36,085 nucleotides of DNA from Streptomyces sp. AV19 (GTDB lineage Bacteria > Actinomycetota > Actinomycetes > Streptomycetales > Streptomycetaceae), in the NCBI RefSeq assembly GCF_015999245.1, contig NZ_JAEAMR010000010.1:402602-438686 (forward strand), read 5' to 3'. The notes under the pieces were generated by a model. The model did no database searches. It saw nothing but the letters and a program-made list of their open reading frames with translations, and was not told where the DNA came from. Made by a program: the position numbers and the translations under genes. Position 1 is the stretch's first letter. Each line of letters starts with the position of its first letter. Of this stretch, positions 1 to 6,855 are shown piece after piece.

Positions 1-15
1 GGCGTTTGAGGACGA

Positions 16-150
16 GCGGCGGAGCCGCGATACGGGGTCCGGGGCGGAGCCCCGGAAGGGGGCCAGGGGCGGAGCCCCGGCAGGGGTGCAGGGGGCGGAG
101 CCCCCGCCTCACCGCGCGGAGCGCGGTGCCGGGCCGAGGGGCGGAGCCCC
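16..150. repeat. Cluster of GGGGCGGAGCCCC-type inverted repeats
   Basis: Five copies of a short inverted repeat with the core GGCGGAGCC lie at 16-28, 39-55, 66-78, 91-105 and 138-150. The longest arms are CCGGGG/CCCCGG at 39-55. Each could form a small hairpin. They follow a GGCGTTTGAGGACGAG string at the window edge. From memory, that combination recurs between genes in Streptomyces chromosomes, so this is probably a family of intergenic repeats and not a gene-specific signal. A related element with CTC in the middle is at 8866-8880. No gene was found in 1-457; the rest of that stretch is the upstream region of the protease gene. Confidence 0.7.
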
Positions 151-457
151 GGAAGAAACGGTGAAAGGGCGGGTCCGGGGCATACCTCCCAACCAACCTG
201 ACGGCGCGTCAGGCCCGCACACGCCCCCAACTCCCCACGAACAACCCCCGCGCAGAACAACCGCGCCCGCATGACCATGCGCGCGACCGGAAGTCGCCCT
301 TGTGCACTCCCTCCCCGGACAGGAACACTCGGATACCTACGGCTTGGCATGGACGCGACCCTCCCACCGGAGCGGAGCGCGGCGGTGCCGGGTCCGTCCT
401 CCGGACCCGGCCGGCCGTCCGCGGTCGGGGCCAACCCCCCACCTGGAGGTGCCGAGT

Positions 458-1330
458 TTGAAGACCTTCCGGTTGTCCCTCCGTGCGATGCCGGCCGCCG
501 TCGTGCTCGCGGCCTCGGCGCTCGTCCCGCAGCCGGCCGACGCGTCCGCGTCCACCGCCGCCCGCCTCGCCGCCACCCGGCAGACGCTCGACGCCCGCGC
601 CGCGATCCCGGGCACGGCCTGGGTGACGGATCCCAGAGCCGGCCGGGTCGTCGTCACCGCCGACTCCACCGTCACGGGGGCACGGCTGGCGCGGCTCACC
701 GAGGTCACGGCCGGGCTGGGGGACGCCGTGGTGGTGCGGAGAACGACGGCGCGGCTCACGCGGTTCGTCGCGGGGGGCGGCGCCGTCTGGGGCGGCACGG
801 CCCGCTGTTCGCTCGGCTTCAACGTCAACCGGGGCGGCCGGCCGGCCTTCCTGACCGCGGGGCACTGCGGGAACGCCGTTCCCGACTGGGCGGAGACCAG
901 GGGCGGTCCGCGGGCCGCCGTCACCGAGACCTCCGTGTTCCCCGGCGGCGACTACGCCCTCGCCCGCTACACCGACGGCGCCGCCCGCCCGAGCGCGGTC
1001 GACCTCCACGACGGCGGCACCCGGACCATCACCCGCGCCGGCCGGGCGTACGCCGGCGAGCGGGTCCGGCGCAGCGGCGCCACCACCGGCGTGCGCGGCG
1101 GCACTGTGACGGGGCTGAACGCCACGGTCAACTACCAGGAGGGCCGGGTCGACGGGCTGATCGAGACGGACGTCTGCGCGGAGCCCGGGGACAGCGGCGG
1201 GCCGCTCTTCGACGGTGACGCCGCCCTCGGCATTACCTCGGGCGGCACCGGCAACTGCCGTACGGGCGGGAAGACTTACTACCAGCCGGTGGACCGGGCG
1301 CTGCGGGCGCTGGGCGCGTCCATCGGCTGA
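458..1330 (+). CDS. Secreted streptogrisin-like serine protease (S1 family)
   Basis: A chymotrypsin-fold endopeptidase of the streptogrisin type, made as a 290-aa preproprotein. The start is taken as TTG at 458 because GGAGG at 445-449 lies 8 nt upstream and the protein then opens with a normal Sec signal peptide (residues 1 to about 30, MKTFRLSLRAMPAAVV...ADASA). GTG at 449 overlaps the ribosome site and is less likely. Residues of about 32-103 would be a short propeptide. The mature chain should begin near VAGGGAVWGG, as in streptogrisins A and B. The triad is visible: His136 in LTAGHC, Asp165 in GGDYALARY and Ser246 in GDSGGPLF. Cysteines at 117/137 and 240/267 suit the two family disulfides. 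No C-terminal binding domain is present. The gene converges on a protease-inhibitor gene, so enzyme and possible inhibitor are neighbours. The fold is certain; the substrate preference is not. Confidence 0.93.
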   Translation: MKTFRLSLRAMPAAVVLAASALVPQPADASASTAARLAATRQTLDARAAIPGTAWVTDPRAGRVVVTADSTVTGARLARLTEVTAGLGDAVVVRRTTARLTRFVAGGGAVWGGTARCSLGFNVNRGGRPAFLTAGHCGNAVPDWAETRGGPRAAVTETSVFPGGDYALARYTDGAARPSAVDLHDGGTRTITRAGRAYAGERVRRSGATTGVRGGTVTGLNATVNYQEGRVDGLIETDVCAEPGDSGGPLFDGDAALGITSGGTGNCRTGGKTYYQPVDRALRALGASIG

Positions 1331-1353
1331 TGCGCGCCGCCCCGCACCAGGCC

Positions 1354-1392
1354 GCGGCCCCCGGACACACCTCCACGGTGTCCGGGGGCCGC
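1354..1392. terminator. Bidirectional terminator hairpin between protease and inhibitor genes
   Basis: Perfect 15-bp inverted repeat: GCGGCCCCCGGACAC at 1354-1368 pairs with 1378-1392 across a 9-nt loop. It lies in the 108-bp gap between two convergent genes, so it can serve both. It has no T-tract, which is common for Streptomyces terminators. Confidence 0.85.
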
Positions 1393-1438
1393 TTCACGTG
1401 CCGGTTCCCCACGGGTTCACGGCCCGGGCCGGCCCGGG

Positions 1439-1885
1439 TCAGAACTCGAAGACGATGCCCTTGCCCGCCTTGAGCTCGCACGTGTTGCCGAAGACGTGCT
1501 CGTACTTGACGCGCCGGCCCTCGTAGACACCCTCGGCGGTGACGACGTAGGGGTTCCACTCCTTGGTGCAGGCCGTGCCGTCCTTCACCTTGGTGATGTC
1601 CTCGAACTTGCCGCCCACGGCGCGCAGTTCGTTGCAGGCCCCGCGGGCGTCGGGATGAGTGCCACTCGCCTTCGGCGTGCAGGTGAGCGTCACGGCGCGC
1701 TGGACGCCGGAGTTGGTCGAGCTGTCGCCCTGGGCGACGGTCAGTACGAGCGCTGAGGGCGCGTACAGACTCTGCTGGGCAGCGGGTGCGGGCGCGGGGG
1801 CCGCGGTCGCACTCGTCCCGGCGCCCACCAGGCTGCCCAGGATCAACGCTGACCCTAGGGCGATCCCCCCAGTGATGTACCGCAT
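1439..1885 (-). CDS. Subtilisin-inhibitor-like secreted protease inhibitor, Lys at P1
   Basis: A 148-aa preprotein of the Streptomyces subtilisin inhibitor (SSI, I16) family. ATG at 1885 is chosen because AAGGGAG lies about 8 nt upstream and a signal peptide follows (residues 1 to about 29, ending SATAAPA). A longer frame to 1981 has no ribosome site or signal-like start. The mature part shows family landmarks: SLYAPSALVLTV, Cys69, Cys84, Cys106 and Cys136 in the spacing of the two SSI disulfides, and the C-terminal VYEGRRVKYEHVFGNTC and GIVFEF. The reactive loop reads C-T-K-E-W-N-P where classic SSI reads C-P-M-V-Y-D-P. This puts Lys108 at P1 and Glu109 at P1', which predicts trypsin-type rather than subtilisin-type inhibition. 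The protein is secreted and probably dimeric. It converges with the protease gene at 458-1330, but that protease need not be its target. Confidence 0.95.
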   Translation of the reverse strand: MRYITGGIALGSALILGSLVGAGTSATAAPAPAPAAQQSLYAPSALVLTVAQGDSSTNSGVQRAVTLTCTPKASGTHPDARGACNELRAVGGKFEDITKVKDGTACTKEWNPYVVTAEGVYEGRRVKYEHVFGNTCELKAGKGIVFEF

Positions 1886-1940
1886 TCCGAACACTCCCTT
1901 GTTCGTGGGTTCCGATAACGAGCCGCAGTCTGGCCCAAGC

Positions 1941-1956
1941 CGTGCACGAATGCACG
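1941..1956. promoter_or_regulatory. Inverted repeat upstream of inhibitor gene
   Basis: CGTGCA-CGAA-TGCACG is a 6-bp inverted repeat with a 4-nt spacer, 56-71 nt upstream of the inhibitor start codon. Its position suits an operator or upstream activator site. No known factor is assigned. The rest of the gap 1886-2344 holds no convincing gene. It has one more small dyad, CCTGTG-AAA-CACAGG at 2155-2169. Confidence 0.35.
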
Positions 1957-2344
1957 TGGATCGATCACTTCCAGTCGTCATGTGAAAACAGTGGGTAGTG
2001 GCCGGATTCGAGTGGCCGTCCGGGCGGCTCCGGGGTTCCGTATGCGATCCGGGGCGCGGTGGGCGCCCGGTCTGGGAGGGAAGGGGCGAATTGGTGTTTC
2101 AGGAGTATTGACCTGCGGTGATTCCTTGCCATCGTTGACCGCGTCGTGTTCATGCCTGTGAAACACAGGATTAATACCCGGAAAATCGAAGGATTGGGTG
2201 ATGGGCGGCCGCGGTCGGGTTGCGGGGGAGGCCCGGCCGAAAAGAGGGGCTCCGGGGGGCCGGGGAGGGATTCCGGACGCCCCGGGAGCGGCCCAGCAAT
2301 GTCCGAAGAGCTGCCATCCCGACCGTCTGGTATGCCGGTTCAGG

Positions 2345-3364
2345 TCAACTCACGGGGCTCTTCGGCCTCTTGCGCTCGCGGAACACCGCGCACCCCAGCG
2401 CCACCAATGCCCCGGCCACCGCCCACGCGGACAGCACCAGCAGCGGCCCGGTCAGCGCGTTCCCGTCGAAGTAGGCCAGGGAACGGGCGGACCAGGTGCC
2501 CGCGCCGGGCGGGAGCGCCGGGCCGATCGTCCGCCAGAAGGGCGGCAGCAGGGGGTAGGGGTAGGCGCCGCCCGCGCCCGGATTGCCCAGCACGACGACG
2601 ATCGCGATCGCCAGCCCGATGCCGACGATGCCGGCCAGCCCCTGGAGGGCGAGGGTGAGCGCCGCGACGGCGAAGACGACCAGCGTGCCCAGCCCCCACA
2701 GCGGGGCGATGCCGGCGGGCAGCGCGTCCAGGACCGGGCCGGTGACGACCGCGCCGAGCAGGCCCGCGGCGGCCGCGTAGACCGCGAGCGCGCCCAGCCG
2801 GATCACCGCCCGGCGGAGGTTGGCGGGCCGGGCGCCGGCGCTGATCGCGATGATCGCGGCGCACAGGTAGCCGCCCACGCACCAGCCGACCACCAGGTAG
2901 AACGAGGTCAGCCCGCGGGCGTCCCCGGCCGCCGCGGGGGCGATGTCGTCGGTCCGTACCGAACGGTGCTGCCCCGCCTCGACACGGCCGACGACCGCCT
3001 CCGCGGCCTGGGCCAGCGAGGCGCCCGCGCCGCCCGCGACCAGCAGGGTGTCGGTGGTGCCGCGCGGGTCGACCACCAGCGCCGCGTCGAGCTCGCGCGC
3101 GCGGATCCGGCGCGCGGCCCGCTCCGCGTCCTCCTCGGCACTCGGGTCCAGGGGCCGGCCCGGCAGGGCGCCGAGCCGTTCCACCAGGGCCGCCCGGGTC
3201 TGCTGCGGCGCGACCACGCCCAGCCGGACGTCCGTCGGCACGGGGCGGTGGAAGGCGCCGACGTACGAGGCGATGAACGCGAGCTGGAGCAGCAGCACGC
3301 CGGTGACCAGGAGGGCGGCGTGGCCGGTCACCGCGGTGCGCACCTCCCGGGCGAATGAGCTCAT
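2345..3364 (-). CDS. YhgE/Pip or ABC-2-like polytopic membrane protein
   Basis: A 339-aa membrane protein read from ATG at 3364 (MSSFAREVRTAV). The frame stays open to 3964, but that upstream part lies antisense to a polymerase relic and looks non-coding. Layout: one N-terminal membrane segment (about residues 16-35, LLVTGVLLLQLAFIASYVGA), then about 120 residues of soluble, probably extracytoplasmic, domain with RLGVVAPQQT and ELDAALVVDP, then five or six hydrophobic segments to the C-terminus, ending in a basic tail (RERKRPKS). This one-plus-many arrangement around an outside domain is typical of DUF3533, YhgE/Pip and ABC-2 permease-like proteins. No ATPase gene is adjacent. A CCCCG/CGGGG dyad (3365-3382) abuts the start codon and could mask the ribosome site. 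Function unknown. Confidence 0.75.
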   Translation of the reverse strand: MSSFAREVRTAVTGHAALLVTGVLLLQLAFIASYVGAFHRPVPTDVRLGVVAPQQTRAALVERLGALPGRPLDPSAEEDAERAARRIRARELDAALVVDPRGTTDTLLVAGGAGASLAQAAEAVVGRVEAGQHRSVRTDDIAPAAAGDARGLTSFYLVVGWCVGGYLCAAIIAISAGARPANLRRAVIRLGALAVYAAAAGLLGAVVTGPVLDALPAGIAPLWGLGTLVVFAVAALTLALQGLAGIVGIGLAIAIVVVLGNPGAGGAYPYPLLPPFWRTIGPALPPGAGTWSARSLAYFDGNALTGPLLVLSAWAVAGALVALGCAVFRERKRPKSPVS

Positions 3365-3539
3365 GCCCCGAGCCTGCGGGGCGCGGCGGGCCGGTGCAGG
3401 CGGGCCGGGCCATTCGAGTGGCGCACTCGCGAGCCCATGCGGATGTTCGATGTTTGGCCTGTGGTGGGGAGCGAAGGGCGAAAACCGGCCACAGGGGCGA
3501 CGGCGGCGCAGCGGCGAGGAGGTGCGATGGCCGCGTCGG

Positions 3540-3920
3540 GCTTCTCGGCGCGGTACGGCCTTCTCGGTGCGGTACAGCGCCTCGCGCCCCGGGGCGGCCG
3601 GCCGTACGGGTTGCCGAACGGGCCGCCGAGTGCGGCCCGGACGCGCTCGCCCTCGCCGAACCGGTCGCGCACACCCCGGCGTTGACCGCCGTCGCGTACG
3701 CGCTGCACGACGCGCCCGGCCTTGCAGTGCGCCCGGGTGCGGGCCGTGACGCTGCGCGCCGAGGAGCTCGGCGCCGCCGGGGCCGCCCCCCAGCAGGCGG
3801 ACGTCCGTCGCCGACGCCACGGACGGCAAGGCACGCCGGATCGAGGCGGCCGTGGACCGGGCGCGGCCGCGCCGCGGCACGTCGGTCGTGGGGCCGGCGG
3901 CTGCGCTGCGCGTGGCGTGA
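3540..3920 (+). pseudogene. Relic of a Y-family DNA polymerase (DinB-like) C-terminal region
   Basis: Fragments in three successive frames match, in order, the little-finger and C-terminal part of actinobacterial Y-family polymerases. A weak TAFSVRYSAS piece sits near 3560. DALALAEPVAHTPALTAVAYALHDA is at 3640-3714, ARVRAVTLRAEELGAAGAAPQQ is in the frame starting at 3722, and DGKARRIEAAVDRARPRRG...VVGPAAALRVA is in the third frame, ending at TGA 3918-3920. Family members read VRYADRS, HTPALTATAYALYDAL, RVRALTLRAE and DDKARRIEAVADRARARFG in one frame. The N-terminal palm and fingers are absent, so this is a truncated, at least twice-frameshifted remnant. Identification rests on remembered family motifs; a translated search would settle it. 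Confidence 0.6.
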
Positions 3921-3967
3921 GGGCATGAGTGCACGTCAAACAGCGGGCAGGAGCATGTCCCCACGCG

Positions 3968-3985
3968 CCTACTCGCTGGTAAGTT
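3968..3985. promoter_or_regulatory. Candidate operator of lipase gene 1 (shared motif)
   Basis: CCTACTCGCTGGTAAGTT, an imperfect palindrome with TAC...GTA arms, ends 97 nt upstream of the first lipase start. It matches 16 of 18 bases with the motif upstream of the second lipase (5096-5113). Shape and size suit a TetR-type repressor site. Confidence 0.5.
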
Positions 3986-4082
3986 GATGCACCGTCAGCG
4001 CATCGTCAGCGCGCGGCCCGAACCGGCCGCTGCGCCGGTGCCGTGCGCCCATCCACATTCCCCCGCCTGTGAGGTACCTCCC

Positions 4083-4967
4083 GTGTCCGGGATACAAAGA
4101 CTCCTGCGTCCCCTGCATGCGCTCCTCGCCGCCCTGGCCCTGGTTCTGACGGCCGGCGCCGTCGCCCCGGCGGCCACCGCCGCCCCGGCCGCCGAGCGGA
4201 CGGTCGGCAGCGGCTGGAACGACTACTCCTGCAAGCCGTCGTCCGCCCATCCCCGTCCCGTCGTCCTTGTCCACGGCACTCTCGGCAACTCCGTGGACAA
4301 CTGGCTCGGTCTGGCGCCCTACCTGGTCAACCGCGGCTACTGCGTCTTCTCCCTCGACTACGGCAAGCTGCCCGGCGTGCCGATGTTCCATGGGCTCGGT
4401 CCCATCGACAAGGGGGCGGAGGAGCTCTCCGTCTACGTCGACAAGGTCCGCGAGGCCACCGGTGTGGACAAGGTCGACCTGGTCGGTCACTCCCAGGGCG
4501 GCGCGATGCCGCGCTACTACCTCAACTTCCTCGGCGGCGCGGACAAGGTGAACTCCCTGACCGGCCTGGTCCCCTCCAGCCACGGCACGACCGTGCACGG
4601 CCTCACCAAGCTGATGGACAGTATCCCCGGCGCCCGCAAGGCGCTCGGCGGCTTCGCCCCCGGTCTCACCGACCAGGCGCTCGGCTCCGACTACCTCAAG
4701 AAGCTCAACTCCGTCCCGGACACCGTGCCCGGCGTCCGCTACACGGTCATCGCGACCAAGTACGACGAGATCGTCTCGCCGTATCAGTCCGCGTTCCTGT
4801 CCGGGCCCAACGTCCGCAACGTCCTGCTCCAGGACCTCTGCAAGGTCGACCTCTCCGGGCACTTCGCCACCGGCATGACCGACCGCATCGCCTTCCACGA
4901 GGTCGCCAACGCCCTCGACCCGGCCAACGCGAAGCCGACGACGTGCGCTTCGGCGGTCATCGGCTGA
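4083..4967 (+). CDS. Secreted triacylglycerol lipase/esterase (alpha/beta hydrolase), copy 1
   Basis: A 294-aa secreted lipase. GTG at 4083 is chosen because GAGGT lies 7 nt upstream and the same GAGGT-N7/8-GTG layout recurs in the paralogue. A signal peptide spans about residues 1-35 (LLRPLHALLAALALVLTAGAVAPA...ATAAPAA). Family motifs follow in order: oxyanion strand VVLVHGTLGNSVDNW (His64-Gly65), nucleophile elbow GHSQGG with Ser137, acid Asp228 in TKYDEIVSP and His260 in DLSGHFATG. Four cysteines (50, 87, 253, 288) suggest two disulfides. The enzyme should hydrolyse acylglycerols or other esters outside the cell. A 10-bp-stem hairpin at 4981-5018 separates it from the second lipase, so each gene probably has its own promoter and a shared regulator. 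Confidence 0.92.
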   Translation: MSGIQRLLRPLHALLAALALVLTAGAVAPAATAAPAAERTVGSGWNDYSCKPSSAHPRPVVLVHGTLGNSVDNWLGLAPYLVNRGYCVFSLDYGKLPGVPMFHGLGPIDKGAEELSVYVDKVREATGVDKVDLVGHSQGGAMPRYYLNFLGGADKVNSLTGLVPSSHGTTVHGLTKLMDSIPGARKALGGFAPGLTDQALGSDYLKKLNSVPDTVPGVRYTVIATKYDEIVSPYQSAFLSGPNVRNVLLQDLCKVDLSGHFATGMTDRIAFHEVANALDPANAKPTTCASAVIG

Positions 4968-4980
4968 ACGTGGCGGTGTT

Positions 4981-5018
4981 CCGGGCCGGTTGACCCGTAC
5001 GGAGGGCGACCGGCCCGG
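4981..5018 (+). terminator. Hairpin after lipase 1
   Basis: CCGGGCCGGT (4981-4990) pairs with ACCGGCCCGG (5009-5018) across an 18-nt loop, 14 nt after the stop codon of the first lipase. There is no T-tract. It is a plausible intrinsic terminator between the two tandem paralogues. Confidence 0.6.
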
Positions 5019-5095
5019 CACGCCGGGTGGGCGACCGGAACGCCGCGCAGGAAATGCGTGCCGCACTCATTGACTCGTGAGTAAGGGACCCGCAA

Positions 5096-5113
5096 CCTAC
5101 TCGCAGGTAGGTT
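5096..5113. promoter_or_regulatory. Candidate operator of lipase gene 2 (shared motif)
   Basis: CCTACTCGCAGGTAGGTT lies inside the dyad AACCTAC (5094-5100) / GTAGGTT (5107-5113) with a 6-nt spacer, 80 nt upstream of the second lipase start. It differs from the copy before lipase 1 at only two positions. The surrounding intergenic DNA is otherwise not similar, which argues for a conserved binding site. Confidence 0.55.
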
Positions 5114-5193
5114 ACCCGCGGTTCAGTACGCCGCAGTCGCACGATCGTCGTGCTGATGCCGCACACCCTCTCCCTCACCTGCGAGGTGTCCCT

Positions 5194-6141
5194 GTGCCCG
5201 AATCCAGGAACGGATCAGCGAAGAGACCGGCGAAGGGACCGGCCGGGAGACCGGCGGACAGAGCTGGGAAACCCGCCCGAATACGCCGGTTCCTCCGTGC
5301 CCTGTACGCCGTCCTCCCCGCCCTGGCCCTGATCCTGACGGCGGCCACCGCCGCCCCGGCCGCCGAGCGGACGGTCGGCAGCGGCTGGAACGACTACTCC
5401 TGCAAGCCGTCGTCCGCCCATCCCCGTCCCGTCGTCCTTGTCCACGGCACTCTCGGCAACTCCGTGGACAACTGGCTCGGTCTGGCGCCCTACCTGGTCA
5501 ACCGCGGCTACTGCGTCTTCTCCCTCGACTACGGCCAACTCCCGGGAGTGCCCCCGGTATTCAACGGCCTGGGCCCGGTCGCCAAGTCGGCCGAGCAGCT
5601 CTCCGCGTACGTGGACCGGGTCCGCGCGGCGACCGGGGCGGCCAAGGTGGACCTGGTCGGCCACTCCCAGGGCGGCATGATGCCGCGCTACTACCTCAAC
5701 TTCCTCGGCGGCGGCCCCAAGACCGCCTCCCTCACCGGGCTGGCCCCCTCCAGTCACGGCACGACCCTCTCGGGTCTCACCAAGCTGATGGACAAGATCC
5801 CCGGCGCCCGCGAGGCCATCCACGGCGTGACCCCCGGTCTCACCGACCAGGCCCTCGGCTCGGACTTCCTCAAGCGCCTCAACTCCCGCCCGGACACGGT
5901 CCCCGGCGTCCGCTACACCGTCGTCGCGACCCGCTACGACGAGGTCGTCACACCGTGGCGCAGCGCCTTCCTCTCGGGCCCGAACGTCCGCAACGTCGTG
6001 CTCCAGGAGCGCTGCGGCGCCGACCTCTCCGAGCATCTGGCGATCGGCCTGGTGGACCGCGTCGCCTTCCACGAGGTCGCCAACACCCTCGACCCCGCGC
6101 ACGCCACGCCGTCGAGCTGTGCCTCGGTGGTCACCGGCTGA
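5194..6141 (+). CDS. Secreted triacylglycerol lipase/esterase (alpha/beta hydrolase), copy 2
   Basis: A 315-aa paralogue of the preceding lipase. GTG at 5194 has GAGGT 8 nt upstream (5183-5187). The frame is open from 5077, but that part has no ribosome site. The N-terminus is longer and very basic before its hydrophobic core (residues 1-33 with eleven Arg/Lys; RIRRFLRALYAV then LPALALILTAATAAPAA). This resembles a Tat-like n-region but lacks a clear twin-arginine consensus. Catalytic residues are conserved: Ser158 in GHSQGG, Asp249 in TRYDEVVTP and His281 in LSEHLAIG. Nucleotides 5339-5535 are identical to 4168-4364, while the remainder is clearly diverged. The 3' end overlaps the convergent GNAT gene by 11 nt. 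Likely an extracellular ester hydrolase co-regulated with copy 1. Confidence 0.92.
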   Translation: MPESRNGSAKRPAKGPAGRPADRAGKPARIRRFLRALYAVLPALALILTAATAAPAAERTVGSGWNDYSCKPSSAHPRPVVLVHGTLGNSVDNWLGLAPYLVNRGYCVFSLDYGQLPGVPPVFNGLGPVAKSAEQLSAYVDRVRAATGAAKVDLVGHSQGGMMPRYYLNFLGGGPKTASLTGLAPSSHGTTLSGLTKLMDKIPGAREAIHGVTPGLTDQALGSDFLKRLNSRPDTVPGVRYTVVATRYDEVVTPWRSAFLSGPNVRNVVLQERCGADLSEHLAIGLVDRVAFHEVANTLDPAHATPSSCASVVTG

Positions 6142-6658
6142 CGCCGTCGTCCCGGTCGCCCGGGGCCGGCGGCTCCGGGCGCACCATCGCGAACTCCCGG
6201 GTGTCCTCGCCCTCCCGGACCGACTGCCACTCTCCCGTCCGCCGGAACCCGTGCCGCGCGTACAGCCGTTCCGCCGGCTCGTTGCCCTCCGTGACCCACA
6301 GCCGCACCTCGGGCCGGCCGTGGCCGTCCGCCCAGGCGAGGGCGGCTTCGACGAGGAGGTCCGCCGCGCCCCGGCCGCGGGCGCCGGGAGCCACCCACAT
6401 CGAGACGAGCTCGGCTCGGCGCGGCTCCTCCGGCAGCACGGAGACGAGGCCGCACGGCCGGCCGCCGTCCTCGGCGTCCTCGGCCAGGAAGGTGTTGCGC
6501 CGGGTCAGCCGCTCCCGCCACCGCTCCTCCGGGAAGGCGTTCTCCCCGCTCCAGGTCGAGCAGAAGGCGTAGGGGGCGTCGGCCAGGGCGGCGAGCCGGA
6601 CGGAGCGGTACAGTCGCCACTCCTCGGGGCCTGTCGGGCGCACGGTGATGTCGGTCAT
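6131..6658 (-). CDS. GNAT-family N-acetyltransferase
   Basis: A 175-aa protein with the Gcn5-related acetyltransferase fold, using acetyl-CoA to acylate an unknown amine. Motif A is visible as SMWVAPGARGRGAADLLVEAAL (about residues 85-106; the R-G-R-G-A loop binds the pyrophosphate). Motif B follows as VRLWVTEGNEPAERLYARHGFRRTGE (about 118-143). The N-terminal ITVRPTGPEEWRLYRSVRLAAL is usual for the family. ATG at 6658 begins the first recognisable strand, but no strong ribosome site precedes it. The gene converges on lipase 2 and overlaps its last 11 nt. The substrate cannot be told from context. Confidence 0.88.
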   Translation of the reverse strand: MTDITVRPTGPEEWRLYRSVRLAALADAPYAFCSTWSGENAFPEERWRERLTRRNTFLAEDAEDGGRPCGLVSVLPEEPRRAELVSMWVAPGARGRGAADLLVEAALAWADGHGRPEVRLWVTEGNEPAERLYARHGFRRTGEWQSVREGEDTREFAMVRPEPPAPGDRDDGVSR

Positions 6659-6760
6659 GCCCGGACCGTGTCATCCGGCAGGGCGGGGCGCAAAGGGGTT
6701 TCGGCGGGCCGGGCGTTTTCGCAGGCCGGGCGAGCGGAAGGAACATACCGGGGCGTAAGG

Positions 6761-6772
6761 GCCCTATAGGGC
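6761..6772. promoter_or_regulatory. 12-bp perfect palindrome upstream of siderophore promoter
   Basis: GCCCTATAGGGC is a perfect palindrome ending 7 nt before the TTGACA -35 hexamer of the siderophore gene. It could be a second regulator site, but its small size allows chance. Confidence 0.3.
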
Positions 6773-6779
6773 AAGTGAA

Positions 6780-6808
6780 TTGACACTGTTAGGGTTGCCT
6801 AACCTAAT
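6780..6808 (+). promoter_or_regulatory. Iron-regulated promoter with DmdR/IdeR box
   Basis: TTGACA (6780-6785) and CCTAAT (6803-6808) are 17 nt apart and form a vegetative-type promoter. The 19-bp sequence TTAGGGTTGCCTAACCTAA at 6789-6807 fills the spacer and overlaps the -10. It matches the iron-box consensus TTAGGTTAGSCTAACCTAA of DtxR-type repressors (DmdR1/IdeR) at all but two positions, with both outer arms TTAGG and CCTAA intact. Repressor with Fe2+ bound here would block RNA polymerase, so the downstream siderophore gene should be expressed only under iron limitation. Confidence 0.88.
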
Positions 6809-6855
6809 CTCTCTGGTGTGGCCGGGATCCAAACTCCGGCCCGATGGGAGAACTT

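Noticed and set aside
38..150. Repeated GGGGCGGAGCCCC hairpins as transcription terminators
   Set aside because: Multiple copies lie upstream of the protease and not next to a stop codon in the window. They look like a dispersed repeat, so no terminator was assigned.
1930..1940. TGGCCCAAGC upstream of the inhibitor gene as an AdpA site
   Set aside because: It departs from the TGGCSNGWWY consensus at an invariant G, and such loose matches are frequent in this DNA.
2345..3964. Longer start for the membrane protein up to 3964
   Set aside because: The added 200 residues are Arg/Pro-rich, lie antisense to the polymerase relic, and place a long non-family extension before the first membrane segment.
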